From: RGIG3102 sp964507095
GTDB taxonomy: Bacteria; Bacillota; Clostridia; Oscillospirales; Ruminococcaceae
Reading direction: 5' to 3'
Assembly (NCBI GenBank): GCA_964507095.1
Contig: CAZDOS010000005.1
Location: 1-58,824 of the forward strand
DNA: 58,824 nucleotides
In this document: in pieces, positions 42,422 to 50,749 of the stretch
Position numbering within the stretch: position 1 is the stretch's first letter
Layout of the letters: every line of letters starts with the position of its first letter
Notes under the pieces: generated by a model
Told to the model about the DNA's origin: nothing
Seen by the model: only the letters and a program-made list of their open reading frames with translations
Database searches by the model: none
Position numbers and translations under genes: made by a program

Positions 42422-43308
42422 CAGTCTACAACACACTTACACCCGACGACTGCAGCATCATCAAGGGATTCTTCACCGATTCGGGCAAGGAGGACTGCGA
42501 CCACTGCTTTGCGGCAATGCTCCGGTGGTCCTTCAGGCATCCGCTCGAATGGAGAGTGCTGGATGATACCCTGTTTCTGAGGACAGTGACCGGGGATGAG
42601 ATCTGGCATCTCATGCCGATGGGAAAGATGGATCCGAAGTCAATGCTCGAAGTGCTGAAAAGCGAATCCAAAGAGGAGAGAAAGCCCTTCCTGATCTACG
42701 GCATCGACCGGGAAGACCGGCAGATGTTGGAAGGATGTCTGGGAGACGCGCTTCTTATCGAAGAGGACAGGGACAGCGAGGACTATATCTATCTTACAAG
42801 CGACCTGAGCGAACTTCCCGGCAAGCGGTACCAAAAGAAAAGGAATCACTGTGCAAGGTTTGAGAAAGATTTCCCGGATTACGCCTTCGAGGAGCTGGAC
42901 CGGAAAAACATCCCGGACGCAAGGGCATTCGAGCTCGAGTGGAATTCCATTTACTCGTCTCCGGACAACATTGACCTCAACAGCGAGAGGGACGGGATCC
43001 TGCGGCTTCTGGACAACTTCGAGAAGCTCAGGCTGTTCGGAGGTCTTATAAGGGCAGGAGGAAGAGTCCTGGCCATCACCATAGCCGAGGAGCTCAGCTC
43101 AGACATGGTCGATATCGTCGTGGAGAAGGCATATCACGATGTTGACAGTGCCTACGCGGTGATAAACAGGGATTTTGCGAGAAACTGCCTCTCAGGCTAC
43201 AGATTTATCAACAGAGAAGATGATGTGGGCGATGAGGGACTGAGGACTGCAAAGCTCAGATATCACCCGACCCAACTGAAGAAAAAATATGTGGCTACAG
43301 CCAGATAG
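42418..43308 (+). CDS. DUF2156 family protein (LPG synthase-like GNAT fold)
   Basis: The 296-residue product resembles the DUF2156 (PF09924) domain found at the end of aminoacyl-phosphatidylglycerol synthases and in related GNAT-like transferases: KRYQKKRNHCARFEKDFPDY near 137-156 and a C-terminal VEKAYHDVDSAYAVINRDFA / FINREDDVGDEGLRTAKLRY region. There is no membrane part, so this is a soluble stand-alone form. It is translationally coupled to tmk. The substrate is unknown. Confidence 0.83.
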   Translation: MTVYNTLTPDDCSIIKGFFTDSGKEDCDHCFAAMLRWSFRHPLEWRVLDDTLFLRTVTGDEIWHLMPMGKMDPKSMLEVLKSESKEERKPFLIYGIDREDRQMLEGCLGDALLIEEDRDSEDYIYLTSDLSELPGKRYQKKRNHCARFEKDFPDYAFEELDRKNIPDARAFELEWNSIYSSPDNIDLNSERDGILRLLDNFEKLRLFGGLIRAGGRVLAITIAEELSSDMVDIVVEKAYHDVDSAYAVINRDFARNCLSGYRFINREDDVGDEGLRTAKLRYHPTQLKKKYVATAR

Positions 43309-43319
43309 AGAGAGAGCAT

Positions 43320-44135
43320 ATGCAAACAAGAATTTGCAGACAGGAGGATCTGGAACAGGTCAGAAAGCTCTGGAGCGATCGTTTTGAGGACGGAACGCCC
43401 GGATTTGCCGACTTCCTGTTTTCCTCCGTCAAGAATGAGGACATATATATTGCCGAACAGGACGGCAACGTCCTGGCAATGCTCATTTCCATGGCGACCC
43501 TGGAGTACGGAACTAGGAAAGGCTTTTACCTTTACTCGGCTTGTACGGCCAGGGATCATGAAAATGAGGGGCTGATGCACCGGCTCGTGCCGTTTGCCCT
43601 GAAAGAGGAAAGAAAAAAAGGCAGAGATTTCTGCGTGCTTGTGCCCGGCGAGGATTCGCTTTACGATTTCTACCGTGACATGGGTTTCACGACGCTCACA
43701 TGGCTTAGAAGAGCGGAGATCGAGATACCGAAGAACATATGGCAGAATGCCGATTTCGACATCACAACTGCAGGAAGATTCAGACAGGTGAGGAGCAGGT
43801 TCGCTTCCGGCGAGATAGTTCACTACTCACAGCCGGACTACCGGAAATACGCTCAGTATCTGTACTCGTTCGGAGGATCCACTGCCGAAAGCGGCAATGC
43901 CTTTGCCGTTTACTATGAGGAAGACGACCGACTGATAGTGAAGGAACTGACAGCACTGAACAGCCAGTACGCCATGAAGCTCCTTCAGGCAATCAGGGAG
44001 AGGACAGGCAAGGAGAAGGCCGTCATCTATCTTGACGGGGATTCCGAGCTGTTCCTGGGCGAAGGAAAAAAGATTAAGTATGCATTGGTTTACGGACTGG
44101 ACAAGGAACCTTACGTGAACCTGATGTTTGAATAG
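43320..44135 (+). CDS. GNAT-family N-acetyltransferase
   Basis: The 271-residue product begins with a GNAT fold (about 1-130): IAEQDGNVLAMLISM as the beta4-beta5 region and CTARDHENEGLMHRLV as the acetyl-CoA loop, followed by YRDMGF near 120. The second half (about 135-271) resembles the additional domain of two-part GNATs such as the Eis/SCP2-like group, but I cannot name it. It starts 11 bases after the DUF2156 gene, with a weak AGAGAGAG ribosome site, and is part of the same run. Confidence 0.82.
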   Translation: MQTRICRQEDLEQVRKLWSDRFEDGTPGFADFLFSSVKNEDIYIAEQDGNVLAMLISMATLEYGTRKGFYLYSACTARDHENEGLMHRLVPFALKEERKKGRDFCVLVPGEDSLYDFYRDMGFTTLTWLRRAEIEIPKNIWQNADFDITTAGRFRQVRSRFASGEIVHYSQPDYRKYAQYLYSFGGSTAESGNAFAVYYEEDDRLIVKELTALNSQYAMKLLQAIRERTGKEKAVIYLDGDSELFLGEGKKIKYALVYGLDKEPYVNLMFE

Positions 44136-44147
44136 GGGGAATACAAC

Positions 44148-45212
44148 GTGAAAAAGATCATAACAGTCCTTGTGCTGCTTGTCGTGGCGTTCTGTGCTTT
44201 CGGCTTTGGGGTGCTGAAGGAGATCAACGGCTCATCCCAGCCGGGAGCAGACATTACGGTCACGATACCGGAAGGAAGCGGAGCCAATGCGATAGGAAAG
44301 ATACTTGAGGAAGCGGGGGTCATAAAGAACGATCTTTACTTCAAGGTATACACAAAGATGAACCCGCCGTCCAACCTCCAGTACGGAGAATTCACTCTTA
44401 ACACGAGCATGTCATATGCCGAGATAATCCAGAAGCTCAGCGAAGTCAGCGTGAAGAGGGAGACCGTCCAGGTCACATTCCCTGAGGGCTTCACTCTCAT
44501 GCAGATCGCCCAGAGGATGGAGAATAACGGCCTGTGCACGGCAGAAGAGTTCATCGATGTGGCAAACAACGGCGACTTCAGCCAGTACAAGTTCTGGACC
44601 GAGATAAAGGAGCACGACCACAAGTTCATGAAGGCAGAGGGATATCTGTATCCTGACACATATGAGTTCTACAAGGACGACAGCGTCTACAACATGGTCG
44701 ATACATTCTTCAGTGCCTTCGAGTCAAAGATCACTCCTGAGATGTACTCAAGGATGGACGAGCTAGGAATGAGCCTTGACGAGATAGTGACGCTTGCATC
44801 CTTCGTCCAGGAGGAGGCAGGTCACCCTGAGGATCAGCCGTATGTCGCGGCTTGCCTGTACAACAGGATAAAGCCGGGTTCTCCGCTTCCCAGGCTTGAA
44901 TGCAACGTATGCAGCTATATCAACGAGCCCGGAAACTATGTATATGACTATATCGTTGAATATTACGGCGGTGTATCAAAGGTGCCTGAAGGCATGATGG
45001 ATGCTTACAACACCTATGTCATCAACGGACTGCCGCCTGCACCTATCTCAAACCCGGGAATAGACGCGATCACGAACACATTGTGGCCTGCAGAGGATTT
45101 CGAAGACTACTATTACTTCGTGACGGATCCGACAGGAAAGTACTACTACGCCAAGACCTACGATGAGCACCTTGCAAACGTTGAGGTAGCCTACAGCGTC
45201 AAGGCCGACTGA
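44148..45212 (+). CDS. mltG: Endolytic murein transglycosylase MltG
   Basis: MltG cleaves nascent peptidoglycan strands outside the membrane. The 354-residue product has a single N-terminal membrane anchor (about 3-24), a LysM-like beginning of the YceG domain (VTIPEGSGANAIGKIL) and the catalytic region ASFVQEEAGHPED near 222-234, where a Glu is essential in the family, and GLPPAPISNPGIDAI near 290-304. The usual LQSDPT-type block reads PRLECNVCSY here. The start is GTG, 8 bases after GGGGGA. Confidence 0.92.
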   Translation: MKKIITVLVLLVVAFCAFGFGVLKEINGSSQPGADITVTIPEGSGANAIGKILEEAGVIKNDLYFKVYTKMNPPSNLQYGEFTLNTSMSYAEIIQKLSEVSVKRETVQVTFPEGFTLMQIAQRMENNGLCTAEEFIDVANNGDFSQYKFWTEIKEHDHKFMKAEGYLYPDTYEFYKDDSVYNMVDTFFSAFESKITPEMYSRMDELGMSLDEIVTLASFVQEEAGHPEDQPYVAACLYNRIKPGSPLPRLECNVCSYINEPGNYVYDYIVEYYGGVSKVPEGMMDAYNTYVINGLPPAPISNPGIDAITNTLWPAEDFEDYYYFVTDPTGKYYYAKTYDEHLANVEVAYSVKAD

Positions 45213-45229
45213 TCTCCGGAGACCTTATA

Positions 45230-46459
45230 ATGATTAAAAGACCAGAATTGCTGTCTCCGGCAGGAGACATGGAAAGACTGAAGTTCGCATTCCGGTACGG
45301 CGCTGACGCGGTATATCTCGGAGCGGAGGAGTACGGCATGAGGGCCGCTCCGAAGAACTTCACTCCTGAGCAGCTCAAGGAAGCGGTCGATTATGCCAAC
45401 AGCCTGAACAAAAAAGTGTACCTCACACTGAACACCGTTCCGACCAACGAGGAAGTGAGCAGGATGCCCGATTTCATCCGGAAGGTGAGGGACATAGGCG
45501 TTCATGCAGTAATAGTCAGCGACCTGGGCGTGCTTTCGATGGTCAAGGACATAGCTCCCGACATGGAGATACATATCTCGACTCAGGCGGGAATAGCAAA
45601 CTATGCCGCAGCCAACGCCGCCTACAAAATGGGCGCGAAGAGAGTTGTGCTGGCCAGAGAACTGTCCTTTGAGGATATAATCACCATCAGGAAGAACACT
45701 CCGCCGGATCTCGACATCGAATGCTTCGTTCACGGGGCGATGTGCATGTCCTTCTCCGGAAGGTGTCTGCTGTCCCATTACCTTACGGGCAGGGATGCCA
45801 ACAGGGGAGAATGCCGGCAGCCCTGCAGATGGGAATGGCAGCTGACTGAAAAGACCAGGCCGGGGATGACCTATGACATAGGAGAGAACTCGAGCGGCAC
45901 ATATATAATGAACGCCAACGATCTCTGCATGGGACCGTATGTCGACATGCTCATCGAAGCGGGAATATCCAGCCTGAAGATCGAAGGAAGGGCAAAGACC
46001 TTCTACTATGTCGCTTCAGTCACTGCAGCATACAGAAGGGCGATAGATTCATATCTTGCTGCCCCAAAGAACTGGCTCTGTCCGCTCGATGTCTTGGACG
46101 AGCTTACCAAGACCAGCCACAGGAGATACTCCACCGGATTCTATTTCGGACCCGAAAACGCCACTCAGACCACTGACACGTCAAGCTATGTCAGGGAGTG
46201 GGATCTTCTCGGAGTGGTGAGAGAGAGCAGGGACGGAAGGATATACTGTGAGCAGAGAGGAAAGTTCACCCTCGGAGACGAGATCGAGATACTGAAGCCC
46301 GACGGCACCACAGTGACCTTTGTTCCAAAAGAGATATTGAACAGCGAGGGAGAAAAGGTCGATTCGACTCCTCATCCTCAGATGCTCTATTCTCTCGCAG
46401 TCCCCCGGGGCATGAGCGTGCCTGCCATGTCCATACTGAGGAAAAGGACCGAGAGCTGA
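45230..46459 (+). CDS. U32-family peptidase-like protein (TrhP/RlhA type)
   Basis: U32 proteins such as TrhP and RlhA hydroxylate uridine or cytidine in tRNA or rRNA with prephenate-dependent, iron-sulfur chemistry; older annotations say collagenase-like peptidase. The 409-residue product starts with RPELLSPAGDMERLKFAF and has the signature IECFVHGAMCMSFSGRCLLS with three of the cysteines near 164-178, followed by REGNC-like NRGECRQPCRW. In Bacillus the trhP genes also lie just downstream of mltG, which supports a tRNA-hydroxylation role. This is inference from position and family. Confidence 0.88.
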   Translation: MIKRPELLSPAGDMERLKFAFRYGADAVYLGAEEYGMRAAPKNFTPEQLKEAVDYANSLNKKVYLTLNTVPTNEEVSRMPDFIRKVRDIGVHAVIVSDLGVLSMVKDIAPDMEIHISTQAGIANYAAANAAYKMGAKRVVLARELSFEDIITIRKNTPPDLDIECFVHGAMCMSFSGRCLLSHYLTGRDANRGECRQPCRWEWQLTEKTRPGMTYDIGENSSGTYIMNANDLCMGPYVDMLIEAGISSLKIEGRAKTFYYVASVTAAYRRAIDSYLAAPKNWLCPLDVLDELTKTSHRRYSTGFYFGPENATQTTDTSSYVREWDLLGVVRESRDGRIYCEQRGKFTLGDEIEILKPDGTTVTFVPKEILNSEGEKVDSTPHPQMLYSLAVPRGMSVPAMSILRKRTES

Positions 46460-46483
46460 CATAAAGCGCATAGCAAAAAATTG

Positions 46484-46510
46484 CAGACTCCGAAAGGAGT
46501 CTGTTTTTTT
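46484..46510 (+). terminator. Terminator after the U32 gene
   Basis: CAGACTCC / GGAGTCTG form a perfect 8-bp stem with a GAAA tetraloop, followed by seven T's. Confidence 0.92.
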
Positions 46511-46536
46511 GTTGAGCGCCATTAATTGCTATACCC

Positions 46537-46566
46537 TTGTATTGCAATCGGGGGATAATATATAAT
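46537..46566 (+). promoter_or_regulatory. Promoter for the 5'-nucleotidase gene
   Basis: TTGTAT at 46537-46542, an 18-base spacer and TATAAT at 46561-46566. Confidence 0.55.
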
Positions 46567-46611
46567 CAAACCAAAGCATATTACTTTACCGAATTATTTC
46601 AGGAGGGCGTT

Positions 46612-48078
46612 ATGGAAGATTCGATCAAGAAGCTTACGATACTGCATTCAAATGATCTGCACGGGGATTTTTTGCCTAAGGTAGTGGACGGGGTAGAGAC
46701 CGGAGGACTTGCCAGGCTGTCCGGATATGTCACCAAGCTGAGAAAAGAGAGAAAAAACGTGATCTATGCAATCGCGGGAGACATGTTCCGCGGTTCGGTC
46801 ATCGATTCGGAGTACCGGGGCCTTTCAACCATAGACCTTATGAACAATCTTCGGCCTGATGTGGCAACGATAGGCAACCATGAGGTGGATTACGGATTTG
46901 CTCATCTGCTTTTTCTTGAAAAATGCGCAAAGTTCCCGATAGTAAATGCCAACCTGTTCATAACCATGAACAATGCCAGGATATTAACGCCGTACATCAA
47001 CATTGACATTGACGGCATGAGGATACTGTTCATCGGCATACTGACTGAGGAAGTCCTTGCATCCACAAAGGGTGAAAAGATCATCGGCACGTTCATTGAC
47101 GTCGAAGAAGCTGCAAAGGAAGTCGGCATAATCTGCGACAATTACCGCACCATCAGGACGGACATGACTGTCCTGCTTACCCATATCGGCCTCGAAAATG
47201 ACCTTAAGCTTGCCTCACTCCTGGATCCTGATTGGGGCGTTGACATGATCATTGGAGGCCATTCCCACACGTTCATGGAAAAGCCGGAATATGTGAACGG
47301 AGTTCCGATAGTCCAGGCGGGAACGGGTACCGGGGTAATTGGACAGATAGACATCCAATATGACCGGGAGTCCAAACAGATACTTGAATTCAGGTACAAG
47401 CTCGTTCCTGTGAACGAGAAGACGGCGCCCGTTGATGAGATAATGGAGGATCTTGTCGACAGCTACAGAACGAAAACTGATTCAAAATACAAGAGAGTAG
47501 TGACCAGATGGGCAAGAAAACTCACACATCCCAGCAGAGAACAGGAAACGGAGATGGGAAATCTCTATGCGGATGTAATGGCCCGGGATGCCAGCTACGA
47601 TATAATGATGTTCGGATCTGGAAGCATCAGGAAAAAAGAGCTCGGACCGATCATCGAGTACCAGGACATGATCGAGAACACCCCTTTTGATGACGTTCTC
47701 TGGATGGTGGAACTTACCGGGGCGCAGTTCAGACAGATGGTGCAGCATCTCATGAGAGATGAGGCCTGGGCAGGAGAGACGGAGTTTTATCAGTTCTCCA
47801 CCGGAGTCAGGATAGTTTACCGCAAGAGCACCCACACCATTGAGGAACTCAAGTTCAGAGGAGAAGACATTACTGACGACATGAGACTGAAGATCGGCCT
47901 GCAGAACTATCATTACAACAACTTCGATGAGTTCCTGGGGATCCCTCTCGAGGAGGTCAAAAAGAACATGAAGCCACGTGTCGTGGCAACATCTGTAAAC
48001 AATATCATCGAGGAGTACTTTGCGACCAATAACGGATTGGATGCACAGATCGAAGGAAGGATAACGATCCTTGAATAG
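46612..48078 (+). CDS. Bifunctional metallophosphatase/5'-nucleotidase, cytosolic type
   Basis: The protein has an N-terminal calcineurin-like metallophosphatase domain and a C-terminal 5'-nucleotidase domain (UshA family). Metal-site motifs are seen: HSNDLHGDF near 12-20, AGDMFRGS near 60, IGNHEVDYG near 88-96 and GGHSHTF near 215-221; the C-terminal specificity domain includes NTPFDDVLWMVELTG. UshA-type enzymes are usually exported, but ATG 46612 after AGGAGGG starts the protein at MEDSIKKLTILHS with no signal peptide, like Bacillus YunD. The 488-residue enzyme would act on cytosolic nucleotides. Confidence 0.9.
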   Translation: MEDSIKKLTILHSNDLHGDFLPKVVDGVETGGLARLSGYVTKLRKERKNVIYAIAGDMFRGSVIDSEYRGLSTIDLMNNLRPDVATIGNHEVDYGFAHLLFLEKCAKFPIVNANLFITMNNARILTPYINIDIDGMRILFIGILTEEVLASTKGEKIIGTFIDVEEAAKEVGIICDNYRTIRTDMTVLLTHIGLENDLKLASLLDPDWGVDMIIGGHSHTFMEKPEYVNGVPIVQAGTGTGVIGQIDIQYDRESKQILEFRYKLVPVNEKTAPVDEIMEDLVDSYRTKTDSKYKRVVTRWARKLTHPSREQETEMGNLYADVMARDASYDIMMFGSGSIRKKELGPIIEYQDMIENTPFDDVLWMVELTGAQFRQMVQHLMRDEAWAGETEFYQFSTGVRIVYRKSTHTIEELKFRGEDITDDMRLKIGLQNYHYNNFDEFLGIPLEEVKKNMKPRVVATSVNNIIEEYFATNNGLDAQIEGRITILE

Positions 48079-48113
48079 AACGCTTCGAATGAGATTTTGA
48101 CGCTATAAAGACT

Positions 48114-48142
48114 AACGGAGATGCCACAGCGGCATCTCCGTT
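48114..48142. terminator. Stem-loop between convergent genes
   Basis: A perfect 12-bp stem AACGGAGATGCC / GGCATCTCCGTT with a 5-base loop lies between the nucleotidase and the minus-strand lipoprotein. T-tracts are weak. Confidence 0.65.
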
Positions 48143-48205
48143 GATTGTTGTCCTGTCCGCAGGAAGAATCACTGCAGCAGTGTATCGCTCCCGCATAAAC
48201 GGTGA

Positions 48206-48679
48206 TCAGTGCACGTTGATACGTGAAATAACTTCGTTATAGTCCACTGAATGGTCTATCTGGATGAGCAGGTATACTTCGTCGTTTACGAATGTGATAT
48301 ACCTGACATTACCGTCTTCGTCCTTTCCGATGAAAGCACCGCCGACCTCATCGACGTCATAGTACTCTTTGAGATCTGCCACCTGAAGGTCATATTCCTC
48401 CCTGTCGATCACAAATGCATGCGCAACCGCTGTTGAATCATCGGTCTTCTTCTCGTTATAGATATATATCGCAGCATTGCCGAAATCTGCATCCCATCCG
48501 CCGGAAACATCGACTGTGGCGTCACATACGATGCCTTCATAATCAAAGTGGTGTTCGATCGTTTCTGCTGTAACTTCAGGCTCTTCTGGAGCTTCAGGTT
48601 CGGTCTTGCTGCTGCAGCCTGCCAGTACACTGAGGGCGAGGACAGCTGCGAACATTGCAACTAATATTTTCTTCATCAT
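48206..48679 (-). CDS. Small lipoprotein, unknown function
   Basis: I do not recognise the mature part. The 157-residue product has a clear lipoprotein signal (MMKKILVAMFAAVLALSVLAGC), cleavage before the Cys at about residue 22, then a Glu/Pro linker CSSKTEPEAPEEPE and a soluble domain of about 115 residues rich in Asp, Tyr and Val, likely beta-rich. The ribosome site AGGAGG-type CGGAGGT lies 4-7 bases before the two adjacent ATG codons. It has a good promoter of its own and is divergent from the ABC exporter genes. Confidence 0.82.
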   Translation of the reverse strand: MMKKILVAMFAAVLALSVLAGCSSKTEPEAPEEPEVTAETIEHHFDYEGIVCDATVDVSGGWDADFGNAAIYIYNEKKTDDSTAVAHAFVIDREEYDLQVADLKEYYDVDEVGGAFIGKDEDGNVRYITFVNDEVYLLIQIDHSVDYNEVISRINVH

Positions 48680-48702
48680 AAAACCTCCGTATATATTTGG
48701 TG

Positions 48703-48731
48703 ATTATAAGATACAGCACTTTGATTGACAA
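48703..48731 (-). promoter_or_regulatory. Promoter for the small lipoprotein
   Basis: On the minus strand TTGTCA (48731-48726), a 17-base spacer and TATAAT (48708-48703). The rest of the 288-base gap up to the exporter start is A+T-rich and holds only the exporter promoter. Confidence 0.75.
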
Positions 48732-48919
48732 TTCAACCGATAACGCTGATTTGTATTCTTTTTTTAACTTTTAGAAAGACAGGTGTTATGCTGCAACAGT
48801 TGTCAGATGACTTGCTTTAATTTTTTTGGATATTTACAAAACATAATTCGAACAAACAGAAAAAACACAAACAGAGCAATAAAAATATTGTAAAAATCTT
48901 TATACAGATTATGTATTAG

Positions 48920-48941
48920 TGATATAATACTATTTTAGTAT
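48920..48941 (+). promoter_or_regulatory. Extended -10 promoter and inverted repeat before the ABC exporter
   Basis: TGATATAAT (48920-48928) is an extended -10 box. It overlaps the inverted repeat ATACTA-TTT-TAGTAT (48927-48941), which would cover the transcription start and could be a repressor site. Confidence 0.5.
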
Positions 48942-48967
48942 ACAAAATGAAAACGGAGGAAGTAAAA

Positions 48968-50749
48968 TTGAAACACGTCGTTAAGCACGTGAAGCCCTAT
49001 TGGTATTTCCTTTTGGGCAGCATCGTGCTGATAGCTCTCCAGGCCTATCTCAATCTGGCAATGCCAAACGTCATGAGCCAGATAGTCAATGTAGGCATTC
49101 AGGAGTACTCCGGAAAGATCGCGGCAGCCAGCGGAGCTGCAGCGGAAGCTCTCATAGCTGAACAGAGAGCATATATCTTAAGGACCGGAGCAAAAATGAT
49201 GGGCATAGCGCTGCTTACCAGCGCAGTTTCGCTGCGGGTGGCCTTCTGCAATGCCAGGATGGGAACCGGACTCGCGAGAGATCTGAGAAAAACGGTCTTT
49301 ACCAAGATCGAGAGTTTTTCAAATGCTGAGTTTGACAGATTCTCAACCGCTTCCCTGATAACAAGATCCACAAACGATGTTCAGCAGATCCAGATGCTGC
49401 TCACCATGGGTGTGAGGACCATAGTCTTTGCACCGTTCATGGGCATAGGAGGCGTCATCATGGCAATGAGAAAGGCTCCTTCAATGGCCTGGATCAACGC
49501 TCTCAGCGTTCTTCTGGTCGCATGCCTGATGATCTCAATATTCTCCGTAACGGTTAAGAGATTCAACAGAATGCAGGAACTGGTCGACAGACTCAACCTT
49601 GTTGCAAGGGAAAGCCTGTCCGGTCTCATGGTCGTAAGAGCGTTCTCGACACAGAAGTACGAGGAGGAAAGGTTCAATAAGGCCAATACTGACCACATGG
49701 AGAACAACCTGTTCGTGCAGAGGGTCATGAGCTTCATGGGACCAACGATGTCTCTTATTCAGTCGCTGGTACCGGTACGGATAATCTGGGTCGGAGCCCC
49801 GAAGATCGCGCGGAGCAGTCTGCTCGTCGGAGACATGATGGCTTACATCCAGTATTCAGGCAACATCATGGGTGCATTCATGATGATCTCAGGAATCTTC
49901 ATCATGTTCCCGAGAGCCATGGTCAGCGTACGCCGTGTGTCAGAGGTCCTTGAGACGAAGAACGTCATCACCGACAGGCCTGATGCTGTAGTGATGGAGG
50001 ACGGAAGCTGCGAGATCACCTTCGAGGATGTGTCCTTTACATATCCGGACAGTGACGGCGAATCCCTTTCAGACATCTCCTTCACAGCACATCCGGGAAA
50101 GGTCACTGCCATAATCGGATCAACAGGTTCTGGCAAGACCACTCTGGTAAATCTCATCATGAGACACTATGACGTCACTGAGGGCAGCATAAAGATCAAC
50201 GGCACCGACATACGTGACATTACGATGCACTCTCTGAGAGAGCTCGTAGGTTATGTGCCTCAGAAGAGCGTGCTGTTCTCAGGTACCATCAAGAGCAACA
50301 TGCTGGTAGCCGATCCCAATGCGACGGACGACGACATAGCCCGGGCATGTGAAACAGCACAGGCAAACGAATTCATACTCGCAAGACCTGAAAAATACGA
50401 GTATGAGATAGCACAGGGCGGAACCAACGTATCCGGCGGCCAGAGACAGAGGCTCGCGATTGCAAGAGCCCTTGTAAAGAAGGCACCGATCTACATCTTT
50501 GACGACAGCTTCTCGGCACTTGACTTCAAGACTGACCTGAAGCTCAGACAGGCGCTCAAGGAAAACTATGCCGACTCCACAGTGCTCATAGTCGGACAGA
50601 GAGTGGCCAGCATTATGGACTCCGATCAGATCCTTGTCATGGATAACGGCAGGATAGTCGGAAAGGGCACCCATCAGGAACTGATGGAAGGCTGTGAGGA
50701 ATACCGTGAGATAGTATTCAGCCAGCTCTCCGAAGAGGAGGTGTCATAA
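48968..50749 (+). CDS. ABC exporter subunit with degenerate ATPase site (BmrC-like)
   Basis: This is a fused membrane-ATPase half-exporter of 593 residues: six transmembrane helices (about 10-310) then an ABC ATPase with Walker A GSTGSGKTT and signature VSGGQRQRLAIARAL. Two catalytic positions are altered: Walker B ends IYIFDDSFSALD, with Asp in place of the catalytic Glu, and the H-loop reads VGQRV with Gln in place of His. This marks the degenerate-site partner of a heterodimeric exporter (BmrC, TM287, PatA types). An ATG at 48947 lacks a ribosome site; TTG 48968 lies 7 bases after ACGGAGGA and is preferred. The partner gene follows with a one-base overlap. Confidence 0.92.
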   Translation: MKHVVKHVKPYWYFLLGSIVLIALQAYLNLAMPNVMSQIVNVGIQEYSGKIAAASGAAAEALIAEQRAYILRTGAKMMGIALLTSAVSLRVAFCNARMGTGLARDLRKTVFTKIESFSNAEFDRFSTASLITRSTNDVQQIQMLLTMGVRTIVFAPFMGIGGVIMAMRKAPSMAWINALSVLLVACLMISIFSVTVKRFNRMQELVDRLNLVARESLSGLMVVRAFSTQKYEEERFNKANTDHMENNLFVQRVMSFMGPTMSLIQSLVPVRIIWVGAPKIARSSLLVGDMMAYIQYSGNIMGAFMMISGIFIMFPRAMVSVRRVSEVLETKNVITDRPDAVVMEDGSCEITFEDVSFTYPDSDGESLSDISFTAHPGKVTAIIGSTGSGKTTLVNLIMRHYDVTEGSIKINGTDIRDITMHSLRELVGYVPQKSVLFSGTIKSNMLVADPNATDDDIARACETAQANEFILARPEKYEYEIAQGGTNVSGGQRQRLAIARALVKKAPIYIFDDSFSALDFKTDLKLRQALKENYADSTVLIVGQRVASIMDSDQILVMDNGRIVGKGTHQELMEGCEEYREIVFSQLSEEEVS

